A DNA stretch of 64,000 nt from Dyella jiangningensis (GCF_003264855.1 NZ_NFZS01000004.1:1145451-1209450); one strand, 5' to 3'; counted from the first letter of the stretch, positions 26,931-36,556 are shown. A program made the numbers and translations. Notes: a model not told the origin generated them from the letters alone.

Positions 26931-27353
26931 ATGACGACAAAATGGACTGTGGTGATGGCCTTGCTTTTGATACCCAGCCTCAGCAACGCTTCTTCCGGAG
27001 TGCATGACGAGCAGGCGGTGATTTCTCGCTTATACGGTTTGCGTCCTTCGTATGGGCAATGTCTAGACAAAGCGTCATCCGCCACTGCCCCCATGCGGAC
27101 ATGCGCGATGGATGAGCTTGACTATCAGGACAAGCGTCTGAATAAGGCCTATCGCGCACTGATGGCCAAGCTTGGCCCCGCGCTTCAGGCAAAGCTCAAA
27201 GCGGAAGAAACCATATGGATTCAGTATCGGGACAATCGCTGCGCGGCGATTGTTGATGGTCTCGAGCGGCCAGAACTCGATGCACTAAGTTGCATGGTCG
27301 ACGAAACCGGAAAACAGGCGTCGGACTTGGAAGCGAGATTGTTTATCCAATAG
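26931..27353 (+). CDS. Periplasmic LprI/DUF1311 protein, probable immunity partner of the next gene
   Basis: ATG at 26931 follows AAAAAGGAGG. The 140-residue product has a signal peptide (MTTKWTVVMALLLIPSLSNA) and an LprI domain: YGQCLDKASSATAPMRTC, then MDELDYQDKRLNKAYRALM, and the Cys-bearing NRCAAIVDG and LDALSCMVDE. LprI-type proteins inhibit lysozyme in the periplasm. It lies 45 bases upstream of a cell-wall hydrolase with an XVIPCD tail, in the same direction. In such T4SS pairs the immunity gene often precedes the effector. This function is inferred from position, location and family. Confidence 0.85.
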   Translation: MTTKWTVVMALLLIPSLSNASSGVHDEQAVISRLYGLRPSYGQCLDKASSATAPMRTCAMDELDYQDKRLNKAYRALMAKLGPALQAKLKAEETIWIQYRDNRCAAIVDGLERPELDALSCMVDETGKQASDLEARLFIQ

Positions 27354-27398
27354 AAATCCGAGTTTCTTTCAGGGTAGTAGCGAAGAAAGGAGGCGAGC

Positions 27399-28736
27399 AT
27401 GACCAACGATAGGGACTATCATCTGGGCGAAGTTTCCGAGCGGCACGAGGGCGCGGGGCCAGCCACTATTTCCACGGGCAAGGGGGACCACGGCGGAGTC
27501 TCCTATGGGACATATCAGTTGTCCACCAGCACTGGAACGATCAACGAATATCTCAAAGTGTCGGCTTACAAGAACGAGTTTCGCGGCCTGACGCCAGACA
27601 CGCCCACGTTCAATGAGAAATGGCGAAAACTCGGTAACGACGATCCCGATTTCGGAAGGGATCAAACCCAGTTCATCAAGTCGACCCACTACGACGTCCA
27701 GGCACGACGGCTCAAGGATGCCGGTGTCGACCTGACCGACAGAGGCCCTGCCGTACAGGAGGCACTGTTCAGCACTTCTGTCCAGTATCGCGGCCTCACG
27801 AAAGGCATTTTTGAACGAGGCCTCGAGGCCGCCTTCGGTGAGCAATATGACCTTGCCAAACTATCGGACAAGGACATTGTCGTTGCGATTCAGGACTACA
27901 AGATCGAACACAACGACATCTATTTCAGGAGCTCCTCTACCAAAGTGCGGGAATCCGTTCTGGGTCGCGCGACGATCGAGAAGGACGAGCTGATTGCCCT
28001 TGCAGAAGGGCGGGATCTCCCTGGCGCGCATCATCGACGTACCGAGCACCACTCGAATCTCAATGCTAGTGCTCTTCTCCGAGTTGGTAGCGAGGGGGCC
28101 TCCGTCATTGAATTGCAGAACAAGCTAGCAAACGTGGGTTATCCGCTGAACGTTGACGGTTCTTTCGGCCCAGCAACCAAGGCAGCGGTTGAATCCTTTC
28201 AGCGCGATCACCAGCTGACACCCGATGGCGTTGCCGGTCCCGCGACACGCCGGGTACTCGCCGAGCAGGTTCAATCGCAGGATGCCCAACAACCATCCCA
28301 GGCGCCGACCCGGCTGGATGATCCGGCCCACCCGGATCAGCCTCTATTTCAACAGGCCCGCGAACAGGTGTATCGCCTGGACCAACAATTGGGTCGGACA
28401 CCGGACCAAATGAGTGACAACATCGCTTCGGCCTTGGCCGTGTCCGCCAGAGCCAACGGGCTGGAGAGAATCGACCAGATCACCTTAAGTGATGATGGCA
28501 GCCGCCTCTGGGCCACGCAAAGGCCAGCAGGCCAGCTCGATGCACTATTCGCCAAACACGCCGACGTACCTACTTCCGCGGTCAACACACCGATGGAACA
28601 AAGCGCATCTCTGTGGTGGCAAACCATCCAGCAGCTCCAATCGCAGCAGGACCAGACCCCAGCAAAGCAACAAGAACCGGTACAGCAGCAAGCAATTCAG
28701 CAAGGCCAGGCGGCAATACCTGTGATGGCTAGATAG
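27399..28736 (+). CDS. XVIPCD-bearing peptidoglycan-hydrolase effector of the Xanthomonadales T4SS
   Basis: AAAGGAGG lies just upstream of ATG 27399. No signal peptide is present. Residues 1-205 form a lysozyme-like domain with EVSERHEGAGPATISTGKGD and GGVSYGTYQLST, the layout of phage and VgrG-linked wall hydrolases; the Glu in ERHEG is a candidate acid. Residues about 225-290 are a peptidoglycan-binding repeat (EGASVIELQNKLANVGYPL, DGVAGPATRRVL). The C-terminal about 305-445 is an XVIPCD: HPDQPLFQQAREQVY, ANGLERIDQITLSDDGSRLW, then a Gln-rich tail. XVIPCD recruits effectors to VirD4 for killing of rival bacteria. The catalytic residues were not verified. Confidence 0.9.
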   Translation: MTNDRDYHLGEVSERHEGAGPATISTGKGDHGGVSYGTYQLSTSTGTINEYLKVSAYKNEFRGLTPDTPTFNEKWRKLGNDDPDFGRDQTQFIKSTHYDVQARRLKDAGVDLTDRGPAVQEALFSTSVQYRGLTKGIFERGLEAAFGEQYDLAKLSDKDIVVAIQDYKIEHNDIYFRSSSTKVRESVLGRATIEKDELIALAEGRDLPGAHHRRTEHHSNLNASALLRVGSEGASVIELQNKLANVGYPLNVDGSFGPATKAAVESFQRDHQLTPDGVAGPATRRVLAEQVQSQDAQQPSQAPTRLDDPAHPDQPLFQQAREQVYRLDQQLGRTPDQMSDNIASALAVSARANGLERIDQITLSDDGSRLWATQRPAGQLDALFAKHADVPTSAVNTPMEQSASLWWQTIQQLQSQQDQTPAKQQEPVQQQAIQQGQAAIPVMAR

Positions 28737-29065
28737 AAGCGGGAGATGAGGGGACGGGGCATGCTTGATTCTGAGCGCCCATGTAGGCGGCCCTCAGTTC
28801 TGTCGGGGTAGTCTTCGTCCTCGTTGCGGCCCTAACTTGGCTTGGTATTCGATGGCGGGACCATCGCGAAGACTGGTGACGAAATCGGCCCTATAAATCG
28901 TAGACCACCAACGCAAGTCGCCTTTGCTTTGGATGGACGAAGATCTTCCCTTTGGCCCCACATTCATGTGCACCTAAACGACTGGCCTTTCATACCTCAC
29001 CCATCTACCGCCATCTTCCGTTGAGCACCTTGTTCGCTCGGTTCTCGTGCATAAGTGAGTAAATA
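28737..29065. other. Intergenic, no gene supported; short membrane-segment remnant
   Basis: A stretch near 28800-28880 reads VVFVLVAALTWLGIRW and then RDHREDW before a stop, but has no start codon, so it may be the end of a lost small membrane protein. Nothing else is supported. Confidence 0.35.
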
Positions 29066-29209
29066 ATGTGCGTTCCCTTCTGGTTGGTTCTTGTCGTGTT
29101 GCTTGGCGTGATTTCAGGGATGTCAGACAAATCCAAGGTGCATCATGTGGCCTTGTCGTTGATTCTGGCTATCTGCGTTTGGGGCATCGTTTACGGAAGC
29201 CAAACCTAA
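29066..29209 (+). CDS. Candidate 47-residue two-helix membrane peptide
   Basis: ATG at 29066 to TAA at 29209. Two hydrophobic segments (FWLVLVVLLGVISG and VALSLILAICVWGIVY) flank a SDKSKVHH turn. The ribosome site is weak (GTGAGT). It lies between the effector gene and another small membrane protein, but nothing links it to them. Confidence 0.4.
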   Translation: MCVPFWLVLVVLLGVISGMSDKSKVHHVALSLILAICVWGIVYGSQT

Positions 29210-29562
29210 GCTTAGGCCGACAAGAAGGAGGGGCATCGGAAAAGACGGGTCAGAGTCGACATGCCGGCTCTTACCCCTATTTTTCACTTACCCCTCGCTC
29301 TCTCGCGAAAACTACATCTCATTGCCGGCTGTCAACATCATCCCACGTAAGCAACGTCTGAAAGGTGCGTTGACCTGAGGATACGAGATTGATCTGTGAC
29401 TAAATCCTTCGTACCCATCCAAACAATAAGCACCGCTTCACAACAATGAAGTGATGCACCGGATAACTCCGTCACCTCGATACATTCGATTGCACATTTG
29501 ATCGCTGAAGTGCCGCGTTGGGCAAGGAAAAGTACTGTTCACAACAAGCATAGAGATTCGTC
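29210..29562. other. Intergenic, no gene supported
   Basis: No gene is seen. Bases about 29247-29300 contain GGGTCAGAGTCGAC and a TACCCCTATTTTT, which may be a decayed relative of the large palindrome family found from 34384 onward. Confidence 0.3.
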
Positions 29563-29805
29563 ATGACATGGAAGCTAGCCGGTCTTTACATCATGTTCGC
29601 AGCCTTCATCTGCTGGCTCGTGATGCTCAGCTATGCGGTCATCATCGGTCCGATGTCGGTACTGGGTCACGGCATATATATCTACATCGCAGCAGCCGCA
29701 GGTTTTGCCATCCAGCTCGTCACATACGTTGCCGCCAGAATCGCGCGAGCTACAAACGCTGCGCGTGGCCATCAGCAGAACAACGGCTTCGATTCTCGCC
29801 ACTGA
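29563..29805 (+). CDS. Small two-helix membrane protein
   Basis: The 80-residue product has two spans (LYIMFAAFICWLVMLSYAVI and YIYIAAAAGFAIQLVTYVAA) and a basic/polar tail (RATNAARGHQQNNG). The ribosome site is weak. No family is recognised. Confidence 0.45.
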   Translation: MTWKLAGLYIMFAAFICWLVMLSYAVIIGPMSVLGHGIYIYIAAAAGFAIQLVTYVAARIARATNAARGHQQNNGFDSRH

Positions 29806-30018
29806 CACGGGTCCATGGGGCTTGGGATCTATCGTTGGCGTGTATAAGGCGGTCGCATGGCCTTGCTGTTACGTGCGCAATGACAGATGGAATCGGAACA
29901 GCGTCGACTGAGCTACTTCCCGTTGCAGAGAATGAATATGCCTTTACGGTACGGGTAGCGCTGCCGGGCCGGCAACGCATCAGCGCCTTCGCCCAGATAG
30001 CTCAGGGCAGGACGTGCA

Positions 30019-31761
30019 CTACTTCGTCCACGTCCAGGTCCATTGACTCGCCGAGTCCTTGCAGCTGCCGCCGAGTGACTTGGCGGCGCGGCCACGGACG
30101 AAGCGGCCGGTAGGCGCGCCGGTTGCCTTGCCGTCACGGATGGCGAATTGGCCGTTCACCAGCACTTGTTGCACACCCGTCGTCAGCTGGTGCGGTTTGG
30201 CGTACGTGGCGTGGTCCTGGATCGTTGCGGGATCGAACACCACTACATCGGCGTACGCGCCCACCTTCAACCGACCTCGATCAGGCAGTGACAGCACGTC
30301 GGCCGGCAGCGTGCTCAGCTTGCGTACCGCCTGCTCCACGGTCAGCACATGGTCCTTGCGCACGTATTGCGCGAAGACGCGGGCGAAGCTGCCATAGGCA
30401 CGCGGGTGCGGTGACGATTTCAGGAACACGCCTTCCGGCGCGGCGCCCGTTTCGTCAGAATCAAAACTTACCCACGACAGCGCGACCATGCGGCGTACGT
30501 TTTCTTCGCTCATCAACGTATAGGCGATGCCGACGCGTGAGCCGTCTTCGATCACCAGATCGATCGCCGCATCTTCCGGACTCACGCCACGCTCGCGCGC
30601 GACCTGCGCCAGGCTTTTACCGGTCAGGTTCTTGAGCGCGGGATTCTTGAATTGCAGAAGCACCGTGTTCTCCGCGCCCGCAGCTGCCAGCAGGTTTTCC
30701 CAGTCGGCCGGATGAGGGTTGCGCATTGCCGCCAGCACCCGCTTGCGCACGGCCGGGTCGCGCAGGCGCGCGATCCATGCTTCCAAGCCACCCTCCTGTA
30801 CCCAGGAGGGCATCGCCGCATCCAGTCCAGTGGCGCCCGCCGTGTAGGTATACATGTCGGCCGTGATGCATACGCCTTGCGCGCGCTGCTGCTCAATAGT
30901 GCCGATCACCTTGTCGATCTTGTTCCAGTTGTCCTTGCCCGCCAGTTTCAGGTGGTAGATCTCGACCGGAGCCTCGCTGGCTTTGGCGATGGCAATCATC
31001 TCGTCGATGGCGCCCTCGATGCGGTCGCCTTCGCTGCGCATGTGGGCCGAGTAGATGCCGCCGCAACGTGCCGATTCCTGCGCCATGGCGATCAGCTCCG
31101 GCGTCTTGGCATAGGTTTCGGGCGAATAGATCAAGGCCGTGGTCACGCCCAGTGCGCCCTCCTCCATGCTTTGCCGCACCAGCGCACGCATGGCGGCAAG
31201 CTGCGTCGCGTCCGGCACCACATTGCGTTCGCCCAACACGTTGGTGCGCACCGTTCCTTCGCCGACAAACGATGCAATGTTCGGTGAAATTCCCTTGTGT
31301 TCGAGCAGGGACAGATACTCGCCCAGCGTCGTCCACGTCACCGGATACTTGATGTCGATCTGGCGCTCGGCCATCAGGTGCTGCATGGCAGGGTTCAAGG
31401 GCCCCATCGACATCTCCCCCATGACCTCCAGCGTCACGCCCTGCGTCAGGTCGCTCAGCGCGCGCCCATCGACGAACAGCGAATCTTCCGGATGCGACAG
31501 CATATTGATGAAGCCGGGCGCAATCGCCTGGCCATGCGCATCAATGACGGTCTTGTCCCTGCTGCCGCTCGTGCCCTTGCGCGCCGGGCCCACGTAAGTG
31601 ATGCGGTCACCATCGATCGCCACTTCACCGGCATAAGGTTTGCTGCCCGAGCCGTCGTAGATCAAGCCGCTCCGGATCACCACGTCATGCGCCGCCGCCG
31701 ACGACGAAAGACCCATGAGTACGGCCAGAGGAATAACACGACGACGCAGAATAGCGACCAT
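30019..31761 (-). CDS. Secreted D-aminoacylase / N-acyl-D-amino-acid deacylase-like amidohydrolase
   Basis: ATG at 31761 (MVAILRRRVIPLAVLMGL) follows AGAAAGGG; a signal peptide ends near SSSAAA. The amidohydrolase body of ~580 residues has SGLIYDGSGSKPYAGEVAI, IAPGFINMLSHPEDSLF, the barrel motifs SAHMRSEGDRIEGAIDEM and EIYHLKLAGKDNW, and a C-terminal MVALSWVSFDSDETGA. The usual D/HxH metal motif reads INMLSHPE rather than D-x-H-x-H, a variant; activity could differ. It would act on N-acyl-D-amino acids or related amides in the periplasm. Confidence 0.85.
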   Translation of the reverse strand: MVAILRRRVIPLAVLMGLSSSAAAHDVVIRSGLIYDGSGSKPYAGEVAIDGDRITYVGPARKGTSGSRDKTVIDAHGQAIAPGFINMLSHPEDSLFVDGRALSDLTQGVTLEVMGEMSMGPLNPAMQHLMAERQIDIKYPVTWTTLGEYLSLLEHKGISPNIASFVGEGTVRTNVLGERNVVPDATQLAAMRALVRQSMEEGALGVTTALIYSPETYAKTPELIAMAQESARCGGIYSAHMRSEGDRIEGAIDEMIAIAKASEAPVEIYHLKLAGKDNWNKIDKVIGTIEQQRAQGVCITADMYTYTAGATGLDAAMPSWVQEGGLEAWIARLRDPAVRKRVLAAMRNPHPADWENLLAAAGAENTVLLQFKNPALKNLTGKSLAQVARERGVSPEDAAIDLVIEDGSRVGIAYTLMSEENVRRMVALSWVSFDSDETGAAPEGVFLKSSPHPRAYGSFARVFAQYVRKDHVLTVEQAVRKLSTLPADVLSLPDRGRLKVGAYADVVVFDPATIQDHATYAKPHQLTTGVQQVLVNGQFAIRDGKATGAPTGRFVRGRAAKSLGGSCKDSASQWTWTWTK

Positions 31762-31953
31762 GGCAATGCCCTTTCTGGATGTTAGTTGACGAGTGTGCAG
31801 CGACGTTGTGCAACCCGGGCCCTGGGGGCGCAGCCTAGGAATACGCCCCATCCCCGATGGTAGAGCGCATCGGCACAGCCATCCAAATCCGACAACGCAA
31901 ACGGCCTCGACGGCTCGTGCCCATCTTTCGGAGCCATTCCACGGCCCAGACTC

Positions 31954-33546
31954 TTATGTGCGCGGCGGCTCTGGATGCTTTGCCAGATACGCCCGCATTT
32001 CCGCAACCTGGTCCTTCCATTCCGGCTGCAGACCGAAGTGGTCGATAAAGTAATGGATGGTGTCGTAGACGCCGGGCAAGTCATGATCCATCTGGTTGCA
32101 GACCCGCACGATGTAGCCGTGGGGGTCGTCGGGGTGGCGTTCTATCAGTACATCGGCAAGCGCCTCTGCCTTGTCCGGCTGATGCGCTTCATGATTGTAG
32201 AGATCCCCCAGCTGGGACATGGCGTACTGCTCATCCGGGTCGCGCTTGAGCACAGCAAGGTAGGTGTCTTCCGCTTCGCGGATACGACCCGCGTGCCTGT
32301 AGATATTGGCCAGCCGATTCGCGACGGCGTTGTCCTCCGGGTGGTGCCTTGCTGCCGCCTCGATGACGTCGATGGCAGCTTGCGTGTCATGCATGTTGAT
32401 CAGCAACCGCGAACGCCACTGCAGCGCGTCCGCATGGGTGGGATCAAAGCGAAGTGCTTGCGCGTAGAGCTGCACGGCCAGTTTCGGATCGGCATCGAAC
32501 ATCATGTCGGCAAGATCGACCAGCTTGTACGAAGTGACATTTCCGTCGCTGGCCTGCAGGACCAGCTGATGGGTCTGCTCCGCCGAATAGCCGCAATTGC
32601 ACGTGGCGCGATATAGGTTCGGATATTGGGCAAGGATCCTCAGCAGAGGGTTGTGCTGCGCGTCTGCCTGGTCTCTCGCGCGCTGTGTCTCCACACCTCC
32701 GAACTGCCCTCCCCATCGGGGCTGCGCCAGGTTCATCATTTCAAGGCGGATGGAGAAGTTGTACGGGTCCGCCCTCATCCCCATCGCGGCAGCGTTCTCC
32801 AGGTAATCCTGGGCGCCGGCGAGTGCCCCGAGATAGATCATGGACTTGTAGACCGCGGTCAACGACGGCAGCAGAGCCACCGAACGATCCAGATCCTGCT
32901 TCGCCAGTACAAGTTGGCGACGCATATCGATCACCTGCTGCTCGCCGAGGTTCCTTGACCAGTCCCGGCCTCGTGCTTCCTGGGCAGCATCGACGTACTG
33001 CACGCCGCTGGCACCCAATGCAAAGGCACTGTCAGGAGACTGCTGCTTCCATGCGTCAATGATGCGCCGCGTGTCGCTGGACGACTTGTCAAAACCGGCG
33101 TTCTCGAAAGCGATGTCAAAGAGCCCAGGATGACCGGCCTCATGCAACTGAGTGTCCAGGTATTGCTGGAACGTGCGATCAACCTCGGCGGCACGCCCCT
33201 GTTTGAGGAGGGCGTCGATCTCGGCGAGCCGCATCGTCTTGTGGGTGCGCAACTCGCAATAGGACCGCGTGGTTTCCGCGTTCCAGTGACTTCCAGGCAG
33301 CTCGGGGTATTGGAGGCAACGCTGCAGTGGATCCGAGATGGACTCCGCCTGCACCATCGCTTTCACGAAATTCGTGTATGCCGACGCTTCCCGTTTTTCG
33401 ACATTGGATGCGTGCCATTGAACCAGGGAGAAGATGCCGTACGGAACGGCCAGCGCAACCAGCACGATGGCCAGTACCCGTTGTCGCGACCCTGTTGCCT
33501 TGCCACGACCGGATGAACTGCCGATATCCCTACCCGAGCGTTCCAT
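31954..33546 (-). CDS. Membrane-anchored TPR protein, DUF4034-like
   Basis: ATG at 33546 follows AGGAGAAAGG. One membrane span (VLAIVLVALAVPYGIFSLV, about 24-43) anchors a periplasmic or cytoplasmic body. A DUF4034-type region (YLDTQLHEAGHPGLFDIAFE) leads into TPR repeats at 320-510, such as ALRFDPTHADALQWRSRLLI, ARHHPEDNAVANRLANIYRH and KRDPDEQYAMSQLGDLYNHE. It probably scaffolds protein complexes. It is close to 30019-31761 but not clearly cotranscribed. Confidence 0.82.
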   Translation of the reverse strand: MERSGRDIGSSSGRGKATGSRQRVLAIVLVALAVPYGIFSLVQWHASNVEKREASAYTNFVKAMVQAESISDPLQRCLQYPELPGSHWNAETTRSYCELRTHKTMRLAEIDALLKQGRAAEVDRTFQQYLDTQLHEAGHPGLFDIAFENAGFDKSSSDTRRIIDAWKQQSPDSAFALGASGVQYVDAAQEARGRDWSRNLGEQQVIDMRRQLVLAKQDLDRSVALLPSLTAVYKSMIYLGALAGAQDYLENAAAMGMRADPYNFSIRLEMMNLAQPRWGGQFGGVETQRARDQADAQHNPLLRILAQYPNLYRATCNCGYSAEQTHQLVLQASDGNVTSYKLVDLADMMFDADPKLAVQLYAQALRFDPTHADALQWRSRLLINMHDTQAAIDVIEAAARHHPEDNAVANRLANIYRHAGRIREAEDTYLAVLKRDPDEQYAMSQLGDLYNHEAHQPDKAEALADVLIERHPDDPHGYIVRVCNQMDHDLPGVYDTIHYFIDHFGLQPEWKDQVAEMRAYLAKHPEPPRT

Positions 33547-33729
33547 GTGCCTTTCTCCTGGGATGAAAAGTCCATTCAACGATTATCGATTCGCATGCGC
33601 AGCATGCGTCACACCGAGATCACGTCACTCCTGAGTGCCGGTCGTGCAAGTCACTGCTCGCGAGGCATCAATCCCCACGTCTGCCTGATCTTCTGCAAAA
33701 AGTGCACCCTTCCCGCCTGTTTGGTCGTT

Positions 33730-34191
33730 TCACTGAAGCATGATCGGCGAGCTCACGTAGAAGCCGGCGAGGCGCCATTGGCCGTCTATTTGAATGAGCT
33801 TGATATTGAAGTCCGCATGACCGTTCTCGAACTCCCCGGACTCCGTGTATGACGCGCTTACCGTCTTGCCACTGCCAGCGTTGACCGCCAAGAGTGCTTG
33901 CCCCTTGGGCTCACTCAGGCTTTTCAGGGCGCCCAACTTGCTGAGCTTGGCGAACAGTTGATCCAGCTGATCCGGATCCTTGCGGATGATCTCGACCAGC
34001 TGTGGCGCGGCGCGCGACATCAGCTCGTCTTTCGACCAGGTCGCGACCACGGGCTTCACGTTCGCTTCGACATAGGCCTTGCTGGACGCGTCGAGCCCCG
34101 CTCCCTGGTAGACGCCAACACCCACCATGACTGCAACGATCAAGACAAGCACAAGAAAGATCCCGCCAAGGATCTGGAAGAACTTCTTCAT
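33730..34191 (-). CDS. Membrane-anchored protein, unknown
   Basis: ATG at 34191 (MKKFFQILGGIFL) follows GAAGGGG. A single N-terminal helix (GGIFLVLVLIVAVMVGVGVY) anchors a 130-residue soluble domain with VEANVKPVVATWSKDELMSR and an end of HADFNIKLIQIDGQWRLAGF, similar in layout to DUF4019-type small exported domains. The function is unknown. Confidence 0.7.
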   Translation of the reverse strand: MKKFFQILGGIFLVLVLIVAVMVGVGVYQGAGLDASSKAYVEANVKPVVATWSKDELMSRAAPQLVEIIRKDPDQLDQLFAKLSKLGALKSLSEPKGQALLAVNAGSGKTVSASYTESGEFENGHADFNIKLIQIDGQWRLAGFYVSSPIMLQ

Positions 34192-34383
34192 TTTTTCCCC
34201 TTCGGTCACCTGCTGCGTGCCCACCGATCTTAATCATTCCGCGAATGTGATGCCCGCAAGGGGCAAAGGCTGGCCTGGTCGCCGCCGCCCGGTCGCCCTC
34301 GGCTTTTTCGATCCATTCGTTCGTCAGGGCAAGCGTTTACTCGCTGAGCATTGGAAAGCGCGACAACGGGGTCTGCGACGACT

Positions 34384-34431
34384 GGGTCAGATGCACTTCT
34401 GGACTCCAGAGAAGTGAACCTGGCCCCGTTA
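34384..34431. repeat. Large palindrome family, copy 1
   Basis: GGGTCAGATGCACTTCT and AGAAGTGAACCTGGCCCCGTT form the arms. It abuts the stop of the TPR regulator gene at 34437 and may help end its transcript. Other copies are at 37907, 43310, 47591, 48101, 50808, 51416, 52204, 52421 and 61547. Confidence 0.75.
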
Positions 34432-34436
34432 TCGCT

Positions 34437-36416
34437 TCAGCCTTTCCCCGCGTTCGCCAGGATCTGGTCGATGCTCAGCGCCTCGCTTGCCGAGGGCGGC
34501 GGCAGGCCCACTTTTGCACAGAACGCGGCGAGGCGAGGGTCGTTGCGGAAGCGCAGGATCAACGGGTCGTACAACATGCGGTGGAGGCTGGTGTCGTGCG
34601 TGGACCAGGTGCGCTCCAGCCATTCGACGGTTTTGTCGGCATCGCCGCGCAGCGCATAGGCCTGCGCGATCAGGTAGGGCGTGGTCTTGTTCCACATCCC
34701 GTCCTCGAGGGCTTTCGCCAGTGCCGCATCCGCCGCGGCGCGATCCGGGCCGATCTGCGCCGCCACGGCCAGTGCCATTTCTCGCCACAGGGGAGGTTGG
34801 CGCCCGGCCACATCCAGCGCGGTGTTCGCATCGCCGCGCAGGATGGCGACGTACATCAAGTCGGAAGGCGGCCCTGGTCGCGGCTGCAGTTCGCGACCAA
34901 AGCGGATGCTGCTTTCGGCCGCGTCCAGCCGGCCTGAGGCGATCAGCAGGTGGGCGTACAGGTAGTGGTTGCCTGCGAAGAGCGGGTCTAGCGAAAGGAA
35001 GCGCTGGCGCTGTTCGATGGCTTCGTGCAGGTGGCCGCTTGCGGCGAGCGCGCGGCTTAGGCCGCCGCGGATCTGGCCGTTTTCCGGCGCAAGCTGCGAC
35101 CCGCGGCGGAATTCGGCGATGCTACCGAGCCAGTCGAAATCAGCGGCCAGCAGCAAGTTCGCGCGCGCACCGTGCGCGAGACCCAGGTCGGGCGCGAGTT
35201 GCAGCGCGACGTCGGTGGCCTTGCGCGCCTCGGCATACGCGCGTTGCGCCTCTTCGCTTTCCACCGCGGATTGACCCACGAGCGCCCACGCGGTCGACAG
35301 TTGCGCCCAGGCGGAGGCATACCCCGGTTCGATCCGCGTCGCTTTTTCCTGGAGCTCGATGGCCTTGCGGTAATCGCCGATGTAGAAACTTCGCAGGCCT
35401 TGCAGATAGGCGTTGTAGGCCTCGATGTTGCCGCTGGGCGGCCGGTCGTCCTGCTTCGTGGCGAAGGACGTGCGCAGCAGTTTCGCCTGCAGGGCGCCGG
35501 CGATGGCGCGGGCGATCTCGTCCTGCAGCGCGAACAGATCCTGGTAGGGCCGATCGTAATGTTCGGTCCAGACGGTGTGGCCATCGGCGGTGGAAACCAG
35601 TTCCACACCGATGCGAACGGTACTGCCCTCGCGTTGCACGCTGCCGCTGACGAGGTACGCCACGTCCAACTTCGAACCGATGGCCTTGCTTTCGTCCTTG
35701 CCGTCGCGGAAGCGGAACGAGGACGTACGGCCGATGACCTTCAGGCCCTCGAACCGGGACAGGGCGTGGATCAGGTTTTCGGAGATCCCGTCGGAGAAGA
35801 ACTGCTGCCCGGCGTCACCGCTGGCGTTCACCAGCGGCAGCACGGCGATGCTGCGCTGCTCCAGCACCGGTGCCGCTTCCGTGGCGGCGGACAGGTCGCG
35901 CGGCCACAGCTTCCAGCCGGCGAGAGCGACCAAGGCCAGCAACGGTGGCAGCCACATCGTCGCTTTAAGAAGCTTGCGCATGGGCGACACATCGCTGGCA
36001 CGGCGGCGCGGGTGTGGCGTCGGCACGAGCGCGGTATCGAGCATGGGAGCGTCGGCCGTCGGTGCCTCCGACGGTGTATCAGGCCGCGGCTCCGTAGCGG
36101 CAGGCAGCTCGAAGCGGTAACCGACGCCATGCACGGTGCGGAGGTAGCGTGGAGATTGCGCGTCCTCGCCCAGTGCATGGCGCAGCATGGTCACCACCCG
36201 GTTGAGCACACCGGGTGTGACGTGACGGTGGCCCCAGACCGCATCGAGGATTTCATCGCGTCCGAACACCCGCCCCGGCGCGCAGGCCAGCAGGGCCAGC
36301 ACGGCGAACGCCTTGGGCTCCAGTGGCTGCCTGACTCCGTCGCGCCACAGGCGCTGGCCGGCGACATCGATGACCACGTCGTCGAAGGCAAGGCGGGCCG
36401 GCTGCGGCTGGGACAT
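34437..36416 (-). CDS. CadC-like winged-helix regulator with a membrane span and TPR repeats
   Basis: ATG at 36416 (MSQPQPARLAFDD) is preferred. Domains in order: an OmpR/CadC-type winged helix (about 8-105, ending VVTMLRHALGEDAQSPRYLR, then TVHGVGYRF), a membrane helix (about 165-185, MWLPPLLALVALAGWKLW), a FlgO/adenylate-cyclase-N-like domain (about 195-330: SIAVLPLVNASGDAGQQFFS, YLVSGSVQREGS), then TPR repeats to the end (NAYLQGLRSFYIGDYRKAIE). Such proteins sense outside signals and bind DNA from the membrane. It is divergent from the PD40 gene at 36740, a likely target. Confidence 0.87.
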   Translation of the reverse strand: MSQPQPARLAFDDVVIDVAGQRLWRDGVRQPLEPKAFAVLALLACAPGRVFGRDEILDAVWGHRHVTPGVLNRVVTMLRHALGEDAQSPRYLRTVHGVGYRFELPAATEPRPDTPSEAPTADAPMLDTALVPTPHPRRRASDVSPMRKLLKATMWLPPLLALVALAGWKLWPRDLSAATEAAPVLEQRSIAVLPLVNASGDAGQQFFSDGISENLIHALSRFEGLKVIGRTSSFRFRDGKDESKAIGSKLDVAYLVSGSVQREGSTVRIGVELVSTADGHTVWTEHYDRPYQDLFALQDEIARAIAGALQAKLLRTSFATKQDDRPPSGNIEAYNAYLQGLRSFYIGDYRKAIELQEKATRIEPGYASAWAQLSTAWALVGQSAVESEEAQRAYAEARKATDVALQLAPDLGLAHGARANLLLAADFDWLGSIAEFRRGSQLAPENGQIRGGLSRALAASGHLHEAIEQRQRFLSLDPLFAGNHYLYAHLLIASGRLDAAESSIRFGRELQPRPGPPSDLMYVAILRGDANTALDVAGRQPPLWREMALAVAAQIGPDRAAADAALAKALEDGMWNKTTPYLIAQAYALRGDADKTVEWLERTWSTHDTSLHRMLYDPLILRFRNDPRLAAFCAKVGLPPPSASEALSIDQILANAGKG

Positions 36417-36524
36417 CGGGTGCCTGCCTGGGTCCGGGAGGGCGTCCAAAGCATACGCCCGTGCGCCCCAACATTCCCCAAGCTCTCCTCACAAAGCCTC
36501 GGCCTTTCCTCAAGACCCGACAGC

Positions 36525-36556
36525 GATGCCGGCGCGACACTGGCCGTGCCGGCATC
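36525..36556. promoter_or_regulatory. Inverted repeat in the divergent promoter region
   Basis: GATGCCGGC (36525-36533) is inverted at 36548-36556. It lies in the ~320-base gap between the divergent regulator (start 36416) and PD40 (start 36740) genes. It could be a binding site or RNA hairpin; no match to a known box is made. Confidence 0.45.

Noticed and set aside
29247..29300. An eleventh large palindrome
   Set aside because: The arms match only in part, so it is not counted as a copy.
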